Assembly: GCF_003086295.3 (NCBI RefSeq)
Contig: NC_092050.1
Location: 155,998,699 to 156,062,698 of the forward strand
DNA: 64,000 nucleotides
Origin: Arachis hypogaea
Taxonomy: Eukaryota > Streptophyta > Magnoliopsida > Fabales > Fabaceae
Direction: 5' to 3'
Position numbers and translations under genes: made by a program. A model generated the notes under the pieces. It made no database searches, was not told where the DNA came from, and was given only the letters and a program-made list of their open reading frames with translations. Positions within the stretch are counted from its first letter, which is position 1. Each line of letters opens with the position of its first letter. Shown here one piece after another: positions 1 to 9,464 of this stretch.

Positions 1-1
1 A

Positions 2-313
2 TGGAGGATCTTTAAGGAACAAGTCGGAGTTATTGCTCCCGACTTGGACCTCTCTCCATTAGATCCCGACAAGATCGTAGTGAATGGTGTGATTGTCTCC
101 CCTCCTCGACCTGAAACTGACTCCGAGTTGAAGACTCGGGGGCAAACGATAATGGAGTCTCCTCCTCGGGAGGACGTTCCGAGTTCCTTGAAGGTTCCTT
201 CTGAAGGCCCTGACCAGCCTGCTTCGACTCCTTCTGATGCTGCTCTGACTTCTCTCCCTGGTCCTGGTTGTGATGGCCCTTCTCCTGGTGGTGGTGATCT
301 TCCTCTTTCTTAA
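2..313 (+). CDS. 3' end of an antisense ORF in a Tat-like gypsy element (partial)
   Basis: The reading frame is open from the window edge to a TAA at 311-313, about 103 codons. The N-terminal part seen is a moderately conserved stretch (IFKEQVGVIAPDLDLSPLDP). The rest is a Pro/Ser/Asp-rich low-complexity tail without membrane segments. The stretch resembles the C-terminal ends of plant proteins annotated as 'putative gypsy type transposon' / plant-mobile-domain proteins; that match is from memory and not searched. The ORF faces the opposite way to the integrase tail at 1116-1457. This fits Tat-lineage Ty3/gypsy elements, which can carry an antisense ORF between pol and the 3' LTR. Function is unknown. 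The 5' part lies outside the window. Confidence 0.5.
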   Translation, partial: WRIFKEQVGVIAPDLDLSPLDPDKIVVNGVIVSPPRPETDSELKTRGQTIMESPPREDVPSSLKVPSEGPDQPASTPSDAALTSLPGPGCDGPSPGGGDLPLS

Positions 314-1115
314 CTGACTGTGGCTATAAGGTGGTCCGGCCTGTGGGCCCCCTGTTTTTTAAACAATTTTATTTTGTTTTATTGTGGTGGTTGGTACTGA
401 ACATTTCCTAGCCCTTTATGGCCGTAAACAAAATATTTAAAAATACCTTTTTTTTGGATAAGGGTTTAGGATATCTTTTGTTGTGCGCATGCTATCTGTT
501 TAGGTTATTTTTGCGGAAAAAACCTTTTTTGATCTTTTTGAAAATCTTTTATCTTGGCTTGGCTATCTTTTTCTTCTAAGTTATTTTGAACTTGTAGGAA
601 CTTGGGACAGCCTATGCCTTTGATTTTTGATAGATTTACTTATTCTCTTTTCATATTCTTTGTACTCAATTTTTCGATTTATTGAGTTTCTGTAACTTAG
701 GCTATTTTTGCGATGCATTTCTTTTCTTCTCGTTTTTCCCGACTTGTAGGTTGAGTAATTTCCGAGTTTTTATCATGATCTACTTTTATAACCTCTTTAC
801 ACCAACTTGTACCTCGTCGTTTCATCCTGACGACCATATAGGTCGGTTCATTGGATTTTCACGCTTTGTCGAGCTTAAGTCGGCGCGTTTCGTAGAAAGA
901 GTAAAAAGTAAAAAGGAATTTATAAAGAGATATTTAAAAAAAGTTCTTTATTTATTTGCAAAGGTACTTTGTTGCTACTAAGGGTTTTTGATAATTTGCA
1001 GCCCCTTAGCCTCCACTTTGATGCCTCGTTAAAAACCCTCCTTTAGAAAAACCCTTTCTTTGGGAAAAAAATCATGAAGTTGGGAAAAGAGTACATCAGG
1101 GAATAGAGTTCGCTT
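314..1115. other. Non-coding interior of the gypsy element
   Basis: AT-rich, T-run-rich sequence between the antisense ORF and the end of the integrase frame. No convincing coding frame is present. It is probably the pol-to-3'-LTR spacer of the same element. No LTR boundary could be identified. Confidence 0.4.
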
Positions 1116-1457
1116 TTAACTATAGTACCTTTTCATATTACAAGCATGCCACGACCTAGGTAGCTCGGCGCCGTTTAAGTCGATCACCTTATAGTAGCCT
1201 TTGCATAAGACCTCACTAATTTTGTATGGTCCTTTCCAATTAGCAGCAAGTTTTCCTTCCCTAGATTTATTGACTCCAATGTCATTTCTAATCAGAACTA
1301 AATTGTCTGGGGTGAAACTTCTTCAAATGACTTTTTTATTATACCTATTTGTCATCCTTTGTTTCAGCGCTGCTTCTCTTATCTGGGCTTGTTCTCGGAC
1401 TTTGGGGAGTAGTTCCAGTTCTTCTTTGTGCCCTTGTATGTTTTCGACCTCATCGTA
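1116..1457 (-). pseudogene. Ty3/gypsy integrase C-terminal tail (fragment)
   Basis: The reverse complement reads as the typical end of a Tat/Athila-type gypsy polyprotein. Visible motifs in order are a charged helix with REQAQIREAALKQRM and RYNKKV, then FTPDNLVLIRNDIG, then GKLAANWKGPYKI, GYYKVIDLNG and finally LPRSWHACNMKRYYS before a TAA at 1116-1118. One in-frame TGA interrupts it between RYNKKVI and RSFTPDN, where an Arg codon is normally found, so the frame is dead. The upstream part of pol is missing: homology stops near 1457, where the TTC-rich element begins. The fragment and the plus-strand ORF at 2-313 are best read as one truncated element. Confidence 0.85.
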
Positions 1458-1459
1458 GA

Positions 1460-2990
1460 AGCTTGCCCTTGTATGGCTTTTTCTCTTCCTCCTTCTCATC
1501 TTCTGCTACTTCTTGTTCTTTTTTAAATCATCATTACCATCTTCTTCTTCTTTTTTTCTTATTCATCTTTTTATTTTTATTTTACCTTCTCAAATTTCTT
1601 CTTGTTTTACTCTCTCACCAACACCACCTCCTCCTCCTCCTCTTCTTCCCCCTTCTTTTTCATTGGAATTTCTTCTCCTCCTTCCTTTTCCTCCTTTTTC
1701 TCCATCATCAGTTATCTCGTTGTTGAAAATAATGAATAATTTAAGTTCATATTGTCAATTAAACCAGAACGAAATTGATTATTTTGAATCCAATCAAGTG
1801 GTTGAGGTGTGGTTCGATTCTATTTAATGTTTTCGTTAGTAGTTTATGATTCTATAGGTGAATAATGTTGGTTTTATTTGTGAAAACTGTTGTTTATCAT
1901 TGATGGTTTGAATTGAATGTAATGTAAAAGTTCTGCATTAAAGAAAATATTTTTCTGTATTTGGGTATAACACAAAGATAATTGGGTGTATTCTTTAAGA
2001 ATTTTTGGTGTATGTGTACTGATAAGTTTTGCATAATTCAAAACTCTTCTTCTCCCTCCTCCTCAAATATTTTTCTGTATTTGGGTATAACACAAAGATA
2101 TTTGGGTGTATTCTTTAAGAATTTTTGGTGTATGTGTACTGATAAGTTTTGCATAATTCAAAACTCTTCTTCTCCCTCCTCCTCATCTTCTGTTGCTTCT
2201 TCTTCTTCTTTTTCATCATCATCATCATCATCATCATCTTCTTCTTCTTCTTCTTAAGTTTTTTCTTATTTTACTCTTTTAACAAGAATAAAAACAAAAA
2301 AATCAAACAAAAAAGTAGAATAAACATATAATGGTACAAAATTACTTAGAAGAGGATAAATTTACATTCGTTCAACTAAAAGAAAGAAAGGAAAAAAAAG
2401 AAAAAAAATGCAGCATTAGAGAAAATATTTTTCTGTATTTACAGCAAATTTTGGTGTAACACGAAGATATTTGGGTGTATTATTTAAGAATTTTCGGTGT
2501 ATGTGTGCTGATAAGTTCTGCATAATTCAAAACTCTTCATCTTTCTCCTCCTCATCTTCTGCTGCTTCTTCTTCTTCATCTTCTTATTTCATATTCTCAT
2601 AATTTTTTTTGAGGGAAAAAATCAAATAAAGAAGAAAAAAATACATAATGTTGCAAAATCAATAGAAAGAGAAGGAGGAAAAAAAATACAGCAACAACAA
2701 GAGTAATAAAAAAATGACGATGAAGATGAAACACGATGCAAAAAAAGGAGGAGAAACGCAAAGAAGAAGAAAGATGAGGAGGAGGAGAAACGCGAAGAAA
2801 AAACGATGGTTGTAGTTTTGATCGAAAAAGAAGAAAAAGCGTCTTTCATAATGGTGAGTGGACGCACAATGAAAACCATTGGGTAGCGCGTGTTAACACG
2901 CTCATATGGGTGAGCGTCCTTTTTGTTGGATGTGGCTTAATTTGTATGACTTGTAAACTAAAATAACTTGTATGTGTAGCACTTCTGTAT
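1460..2990. mobile_element. Non-autonomous DNA element, TTC-rich family, copy 1 (5'-truncated)
   Basis: The sequence is dominated by TTC/TCC runs on the plus strand, purine runs near 2630-2860, and short repeats with the core TTGGGTGTATT. It ends in a block containing GCGCGTGTTAACACGC near 2886 and then CTTGTAAACTAAAATAACTT followed by a TGTAGCAC motif around 2950-2983. The same end block occurs at 15310-15402 in a second, better bounded copy. That shared terminus is why both are called one family. A left inverted terminus is not recognisable here; the copy seems truncated where the gypsy fragment stops. No transposase is encoded, and open frames here are low-complexity artefacts. Confidence 0.5.
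1945..2184. repeat. 120-bp tandem duplication, with a third diverged copy at 2424-2554
   Basis: Two nearly identical 120-bp units (1945-2064 and 2065-2184) start with AATATTTTTCTGTATTTGGG and end with a CTTCTTCTCCCTCCTCCTCA block. A third copy at about 2424-2554 is diverged and carries an insertion after CTGTATTT. Confidence 0.9.
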
Positions 2991-5084
2991 TGCAAAATAC
3001 ATAAATAAAGAAGTTAATATATAAAATTTTTATTGGTTTTATATTAGAGTAAAATTAAACTCTTAAATTCATTAATCTAAGAATGATTATGATGGTATTG
3101 ATGTAGTTATAGATATTAGATAACGCTAAATTAGGATATATGGTATACGTTGTATAAAGTTATTGATATGGCTATAAATAAAATTACGGTTTGTTAAATG
3201 TCGGACTAGATTTTTTTATAAATAAGGGTAAATTGATATAGATAAGTCTAGAATTGTTATAAATATTATTATTCACTTTAAATATTATTATTCTCATCAT
3301 GAGGTTACCACCTAATTTGTTGTATGATATATTTTTTTTGTAAGATGTGTTTTTTTGTAATTAAAAAGAATTTGTTGCTAGTTAGATTTTTAAATTAAAT
3401 GGTTGAATGAAACAAGTTTGTTATAGTTTCAATGATTGTTGTAATTAAATTAATTCGTATAGCATATTGCTTACAAAAATATTATTGTGTAATGTAATTG
3501 ACTCGTTGTATTAAGGCCATCCGGAGATAGTTATTTTGGTGGCACATTTTTGGTGTCTCCATTTCAAAATAGATTTAAGTTATGTTTGTTTGTAGAGACA
3601 GTATATTAAAACACAAAATTATGTTTGATATATGAGATATGAATAAGAATATTGTGTTTAGAAATATTAAATTAGTATATTTTATATTTATTTTAACAGA
3701 CAAGATATATAAATATTAATAAAAGACACAATTTATTTTTTATTTTTTATTTTATTATTTTTATTAATTTTTTATTATTATAATTTTTATTATTATATTT
3801 TTTTTTCAAATTTTTTGAACGAATAAAAATAAAAATAAATTAAATTTTTATAATTTATTCTATGTTATTATCAAATAAAATATAAAAATTTTAAATTTTA
3901 TATCTCTGTTTTTTATGTCTTATTTTCAATGTCTTATCTTGTTCTAAAAAATAAAGACAGCTTTAAGTGCTTTCTACCAATGCGAATAAAAATAATCTTA
4001 ATATATATGTTTGAGCATACATTATTATGATGATATTGTCCATTCCACAACAATAACAAACTTGTTCATTAACACATCAATAACATCACCAAAATTCAAC
4101 AACTAAAAGACATAAAAATTGTCTACATACAAAATAAAACAAACAATAATTCATTCACATATCACCTATAATTTTATTAAATTAAAATTCTATCAGTCAC
4201 TACACTTCACTTGCAAGAATTGCTTCATGTCTCTTCTAGTATCACCTTGTGTTGTTGCTTTCATCCAGATCTTATCAATTTGCCTCTAATGCATTTTACT
4301 AATAATGAGATTATGAAACTAAAATAATTAGAATAACCTGAAGATGAATGTGGCCAAAAAATCATAATTGATTGGACTTAATTAAAAAATATTTAGCAGC
4401 TTAACTTTTTAAAAAAATATTTAACCAAAAAATCATTAACTATCCCATCAAACTCAAGTTCCTTATGATTGCCATGAAGATAAGGATTTAAGGAAGACCA
4501 ACCAATATTATGTAGCATCACCAACTGTAATCCATCTATCTATCTAGTATTACCTACTGTAATCCATTTTATACTTCTACTATATACATTAGTATTCATC
4601 AATTACTAATTCACTGCATTATAGTAACTATTTATTTTATTTCAAGTAAAAATTATTCAACAAAGAAGATTATAAATATCAAAAGAGTAATATCATAAAA
4701 AAATATATTTGATAATCATACTAAGTGTATTTTAAAAATCAATCATCAATTAATAATTTAATTACTTATTTATTATATATTTGATTATTTTAATAACTAC
4801 TTAATTAATTAAAAATTATGTAAATTAATATGTTTAAATATATATAAATATATAAATATATATAAATACATAATAACTAGTTTAATGGTTAATTTTAAAT
4901 GTATATATAATATCTTCATACATTTAATTATACTCGCTCAAAATACAAATGTTTGACAATACACATGTTTTAAATAATGTACCCAAAAAATTATCACGTA
5001 CAATACACATATTTTTTTTTATCAAATTTTACTCTTCAGAAAAAATTCTAAAATAATGTATATATATACCGCTCGACTCATGAT
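2991..5084. other. AT-rich intergenic DNA
   Basis: No gene recognised. A stretch around 3580-3960 is bounded by AGACAG-type motifs and may be an old MITE, but no target duplication is visible. Short AT microsatellite-like runs occur at about 4840-4870. Confidence 0.5.
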
Positions 5085-5513
5085 CCCTCTGTAAATCATG
5101 TTGCTTGTATGCGAAGTTTGTATTCGTAGGTTTTGATGAATGACAAACCAACAAAAGACATGAAAGACAAACCAACAAACAACTTGAATGAACAAGCATG
5201 TTGAAAGATCAACCAACATTCAACGTTGAGGAATGAAGAGTTGAAAGCAACACAACAACAACAAGAAACTCAAGTCCACAACATTTGAAGACAAGTATAG
5301 TGTCTTAGGACTTAAGTAACTTCTTGTTAAGAACCAATTGCTAAATCTCTCAACACACACTCACAAAATGTTTTGATGCACATCTTGCAATTCGATGCTA
5401 GCCAAATGGTTTAAAAACTTGTTTTCAAAGGTACAAAAGCATAGGAATTGACTCCAACAAGTTTGAGATCAATCCTAAGCATTTTGAAGTGATTTTAAGC
5501 CATTCTTTAAGGT

Positions 5514-5670
5514 TTGCATCGATGCACACTCATCTTGCATCGATGCAAAACATGCAACGACTTGTTGCATCGATGCAAAGATGTTTGCATCGATGCAACC
5601 TAGCTGAAAATTCAAATTTCAGCTTCAAAGACACATTTGCATCGATGCAAAGTGTTATGCATCGATGCAA
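5514..5670. promoter_or_regulatory. Array of six TTGCATCGATGCAA palindromes in U3
   Basis: Copies start at 5514, 5535, 5565, 5585, 5637 and 5657. Four are the perfect 14-bp palindrome; the first ends in C instead of AA and the last begins AT instead of TT. All lie 87-243 bp upstream of the TATA box, the expected place for enhancer elements. Conserved palindromic motifs in LTRs are described for Sireviruses. Whether they bind a host factor is inference. Confidence 0.75.
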
Positions 5671-5756
5671 ATGATTCAAAAATATAAAAAACGGCTAGTT
5701 TTATCAAAACGGCTTCATCCCATTAACTCCCAAACGTTTCTAAGGTTTGGGGAGTC

Positions 5757-5764
5757 TATAAATA
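5757..5764 (+). promoter_or_regulatory. LTR TATA box (TATAAATA)
   Basis: TATAAATA in a locally GC-richer context. Transcription would start about 30 bp downstream, near 5790, defining the U3/R border. An identical box lies in the 3' LTR at about 11966. Confidence 0.75.
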
Positions 5765-6597
5765 GATGGATTGAAGCCTTATTTCAGATATGTGAGTATT
5801 TGCAAACTATCTTGTTCATATTCTTTCATTCTACACATTTTTAAGGTGTTATAATACACAATTTGAGAGAGCAATATCAATTGGTTCAATAGTGCTAAAC
5901 TTGTAATCATACACTCTTCTAGAGAGTACTCATTTCATCTCAACAATTCTTTGAGAATTGTTTTCTTGTAACACTTTGTAAATTGGAGTGTGATCTCCAA
6001 GGTTGAGTCAAGAGTTATAAACACTATAGTCGGTGAGGATACCAAAGAAGTATACTAAGTACTCAAGGCAAATCTTAGAGAAGGAGTCTCTAAGTGGAGT
6101 GGGTTAGTATACGAGTGGTGATCATATACCGTGAGGTGTTAGAAACTAAGGACTCGGATTGTAAAAGGTTTTGCGCGAGCACCTTGAAGCTTGGCAATAG
6201 TGGAACTTCTCAATAGCGATTGAGAAAGAAAGTGGACGTAGGACAAGGATTGTGCCGAACCACTCTAAATAGCGTTTGCATCTCTCCAAACTCATCTCTT
6301 CTATATTATTGTCTTTTACCTTTGAGCAAATAAATTGTGATTGAAAAGTAGCTTCGTAAGTACTTAAGAAATAGCTTAAGTCCGATTGGTGAAAAGCTTG
6401 ATCAATTTATTTGAGTTGGTGTCTATTGGAAAGTAAAAGCTCCTTATAAATGCTTAGCAATTGAGTTAAGCTCTTGGAAAAATACTAGTACAATAACACT
6501 TTTGTATATTGTCTTTAACTTTCGCAAAAAGATTTATTGTTGTTGCAATACTCAATTCACCCCCCCCTCTTGAGTAATTGTGCATAGGTTCTACAAG

Positions 6598-6609
6598 TGG
6601 TATCAGAGC
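6598..6609 (+). other. Primer-binding site for initiator tRNA-Met
   Basis: TGGTATCAGAGC, two bases after the LTR end, is complementary to the 3' end of plant initiator tRNA-Met, the usual primer for Ty1/copia elements. Confidence 0.95.
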
Positions 6610-6649
6610 TTAACCCTTTGAAAGACTTAACCGTTTAAGGGAAAAGATC

Positions 6650-8404
6650 ATGGCAAGCACAAGCTTTAACAACAACAACACTAGTGAAGGTAACTCAACC
6701 GCTAGACCTCCTCTTTTTAGCGGAACAAATTACTCTTATTGGAAAAATAAGATGAGAATTTGGATCCGTTCTCAAGATGTGAGAATTTGGAAAGTGATTG
6801 AGAATGGAAATCACATTCCAACAAAGACAACAAGCGCTAAAGAAGGAGAAGTCTCCGTCTTAAAGCAAGTACCGAAAGGAGAAAATGAATATAGTGACGA
6901 TGATTGGAAGAAAGTGGCAATGAATGATAAAGCCATCAACTTCATCCATTGTGCACTTAACGAGCATGACTATATGAAGATCTCTACATGTGAAACCGCT
7001 AAAGAGATTTGGGATAAACTCCAAATCACTTACGAAGGAACCGACCACGTTAAAGAATCAAAGGTATTTATGTTGGTTCATGAATGGGAAAATTTTAAAA
7101 TGAAAGATGAAGAGAGCATTGAAGAAGCTCTTGAAAGACTCTCCAAGATCTTCAACAACCTAAGCATGCTTGGCACAAAATACAATGATAAACAAATTGT
7201 GACCAAGGTGCTTACAAGCCTTACACCAAAATGGAACTCCAAAGTGAACGCCATTGTGGAAGGAAGGCTCTATGATCAACTTACATTTGATCAACTACGA
7301 GGTAATCTTCTCACCTATGAGATGACTATGCTAAATAGACAAAAAGGTGAAGAAAGCAAGAAGAAAAGTCTCGCCCTTAAAACAACATCACTACAAGAAG
7401 AGAGTGATGATAATGAAGAAGAAGGAGATGAAGAATTTGCACTCTTATTAAAAAGATTCAATAAGTTTGCAATGAAGAAAAACTTCAAGAGCAAAACAAA
7501 GGTACCAAAATGCTATGAGTGTGGAGAAGTTGGACACATTAAACCCAATTGTCCAAAACTTCAAAAGGAGGACAAAAACAAGAAATTTAAGAAGAAGGAG
7601 AAAGCATACATATCATGGGAGAACGAGGATGAATCCGACTCCGATGACGACGAGGTTGCAAATCTTTGCTTAATGGCAAGCGAAGAAAAGGTTAGTAATG
7701 ACAACTCCACTTCTTTTAACTTACAAGATGAATATGACGCCTTACTTGAGGTGTACACAAAACTTACCCAAGATTATTCTCTCCTAAAGAAAAAGAATAT
7801 GGATCTTTTAAAACAAAATGAGATGTTGAAAAATGAGAATATCAATCTTGGAAAAGATAAGTGTAGCACAAGTAGTGATCCATACAAATCTTGTAAAATG
7901 CATGAAAATGAAATTACAAATCTTAAGAACACTTTAGCTAAGTTCAATGAATCTTCAAAGAACTTAGATAAAATGTTGAAAAACCAAAAGCATGTTCATA
8001 ATAAGGAAGGTTTAGGTTTTGAAAAAGGAAAATTTAAAAATACTAAAACTCCTATTAGGCAACCGCAAGCCCAAAAGGCAAGCATGCCTAAAAGGAATGA
8101 AGCCTTTAAACATCCTCCTCAACATGCTTCATTTAGAAATTATAATCACAATGCATATAGATCAAAAGATGTTGCATTTAGGAAACAACCTAGGCAACCA
8201 TTTAGAAACATGCATAGGATGCATAATCCAAATGTCATATGTCATTATTGCAATAAAGTAGGTCATATAGCACCCGTATGCTTTACTAGAATTAAACATA
8301 TAAACTTTCGTAGTCAAGATACGAGATGGGCACCTTATGGGCATTATGCTCATACTAACCATCAAGGACCCAAATTCACTTGGGTACCTAAATCCCAATT
8401 TTAA
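6650..8404 (+). CDS. Sirevirus Gag (584 aa, intact)
   Basis: Starts at the first ATG after the PBS (MASTSFNN) and is uninterrupted. Residues about 20-35 hold the copia Gag signature PPLFSGTNYSYWK. Residues about 60-240 are the UBN2-like gag polypeptide region with ETAKEIWDKLQITYEG and LTSLTPKWNSKV. Two zinc knuckles of the form CX2CX4HX4C lie at about 288-301 (CYECGEVGHIKPNC) and 531-544 (CHYCNKVGHIAPVC). Between them is a highly charged, coiled-coil-like stretch. Gag packages element RNA and builds the particle. Two knuckles and the long charged linker fit a Sirevirus Gag. It ends with TAA just before the protease frame, which is in a different frame. Confidence 0.92.
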   Translation: MASTSFNNNNTSEGNSTARPPLFSGTNYSYWKNKMRIWIRSQDVRIWKVIENGNHIPTKTTSAKEGEVSVLKQVPKGENEYSDDDWKKVAMNDKAINFIHCALNEHDYMKISTCETAKEIWDKLQITYEGTDHVKESKVFMLVHEWENFKMKDEESIEEALERLSKIFNNLSMLGTKYNDKQIVTKVLTSLTPKWNSKVNAIVEGRLYDQLTFDQLRGNLLTYEMTMLNRQKGEESKKKSLALKTTSLQEESDDNEEEGDEEFALLLKRFNKFAMKKNFKSKTKVPKCYECGEVGHIKPNCPKLQKEDKNKKFKKKEKAYISWENEDESDSDDDEVANLCLMASEEKVSNDNSTSFNLQDEYDALLEVYTKLTQDYSLLKKKNMDLLKQNEMLKNENINLGKDKCSTSSDPYKSCKMHENEITNLKNTLAKFNESSKNLDKMLKNQKHVHNKEGLGFEKGKFKNTKTPIRQPQAQKASMPKRNEAFKHPPQHASFRNYNHNAYRSKDVAFRKQPRQPFRNMHRMHNPNVICHYCNKVGHIAPVCFTRIKHINFRSQDTRWAPYGHYAHTNHQGPKFTWVPKSQF

Positions 8405-8415
8405 TTGTTTTGTAG

Positions 8416-8847
8416 GTACGTGTTGGAGCTAAGGATACAAATTGGTATGTTGATAGTGGATGCTCCAAACACATGACCGGCGATGAATCAAAGTTCACCG
8501 CAATAGAGCCTACAAACGGAGGAAACGTGATCTATGGAGACAACAACACCGGCAAAGTAATCGGCGTTGGAAAAGTTGGTAAAAATTCTTCTACCTCCAT
8601 AGATAATGTTATACTTGTCAAAGGTCTCAAACATAATCTCATTAGTGTTAGCCAACTTTGTGACAAAGGAAACTTAGTCACCTTTAATTCAAAAAGTTGT
8701 TTGATAAAAAGGCAAGACACTAATGAAATTGTGCTAATTGGGCACCGTGTTGACAATGTATACATGATTAATCTAGATGAAGTTTCCTCAAATGATGTGA
8801 AATGCCTTGTTAGTAAAAATGATCAAACTTGGTATCTTGGATTCTAA
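8416..8847 (+). CDS. Truncated copia protease / pol N-terminal stub
   Basis: The frame opens at 8416, directly after TTTTGTAG, and contains NWYVDSGCSKHMTGD near its start. DSG is the aspartic-protease active-site motif of copia elements. It continues through LKHNLISVSQLCDKG and reaches NDQTWYLGF before TAA. In intact elements the last motif leads into the His-rich GAG-pre-integrase domain, so the deletion junction is at about 8835. There is no ATG before the protease motif; the first one is the M of HMTGD at 8473. Expression would need readthrough, frameshifting or splicing from gag. The protease core may be complete enough to fold, but no integrase or RT follows. Confidence 0.88.
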   Translation, partial: VRVGAKDTNWYVDSGCSKHMTGDESKFTAIEPTNGGNVIYGDNNTGKVIGVGKVGKNSSTSIDNVILVKGLKHNLISVSQLCDKGNLVTFNSKSCLIKRQDTNEIVLIGHRVDNVYMINLDEVSSNDVKCLVSKNDQTWYLGF

Positions 8848-9464
8848 TCTAATATGATTCGTTTTGAATTCATTGTATTTATATTGCTAATTTTATATCT
8901 CTTACTAACTTAAGCATTGGAGATATCCAATTAGCCATTGTTTTGTAGGTTTATGAGTTGATGAATGAGTGATTAATCTTGAGGTAGATTGAAGAATTTG
9001 AAGATTATAAACAATGGAGGATCAACAAATTGAAGTTTATAATAGTTTAAATGAGTATATACATGATGGAACTCAAAGGATTGAAGAAAGAACCACCAAA
9101 GGATGAAAATTTGGTGATTTTGGGCAAAATGATGCATGTTGCATCGATGCAACCAAGCTTTGCATCGATGCAAAGCACACGACGTGCTATGTGCATCGAT
9201 GCAAAGCCCATTGCATCGATGCAAACAAGACCAAATTACATAAAAACACGTAAATTTGGCATTTTTGTGCAAACAAAACCCCACTTTTTCATCATCTTCA
9301 ACCTCACAACTCATATCTCCACCTCCAAACCTCCATTACCTCCAAAACAAGCTCACATATAGCTTCATACAACTCACAAAACTTAGATACCCACTACAAA
9401 CAAATTACATATTTGAAGTCCCCACATTCTCCTCTACAAAACCCATAAAACAAAATCATCCACA
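8848..9464 (+). other. Leader-like region between pol stub and env-like ORF
   Basis: No ORF that looks real. It holds a second copy of the 14-mer ATTGTTTTGTAGGT at 8937-8950 (the first is at 8404-8417). Four TTGCATCGATGCAA-type palindromes follow at 9139-9224. From about 9260 to 9464 comes a C/A/T-rich, G-poor stretch resembling a plant 5' leader. It probably matches the pol-env junction of the parental autonomous element. Confidence 0.6.
9139..9224. promoter_or_regulatory. Second palindrome cluster, upstream of the env-like ORF
   Basis: Copies at 9139-9152, 9160-9173, 9191-9204 (begins GT) and 9211-9224 share the TTGCATCGATGCAA core found in U3. They lie 240-325 bp upstream of the env-like ATG. 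A possible weak TATA-like CATATAG at about 9355 follows. Internal promoter activity is inference. Confidence 0.6.

Larger units (their letters stand above)
5090..6595 (+). repeat. 5' LTR of the Sirevirus (1506 bp)
   Basis: Begins TGTAAATC and ends GGTTCTACA, the TG...CA ends of an LTR. It is followed directly by the PBS. It contains six TTGCATCGATGCAA-type palindromes (5514-5670) and a TATA box at 5757-5764. It matches 11299-12803 nearly base for base. Confidence 0.95.

Noticed and set aside
1349..1827. Overlapping plus-strand ORFs of 85-125 codons
   Set aside because: Leu/Phe/Ser-rich translation of TTC/TCC runs, partly antisense to the gypsy integrase tail; no domain and the composition is explained by the repeat.
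5514..5670. Regularly spaced palindromes reminiscent of a repeat-spacer (CRISPR-like) array
   Set aside because: Spacing is irregular (6-38 bp), units are only 14 bp, they lie in an LTR promoter, and the genome is a plant's.
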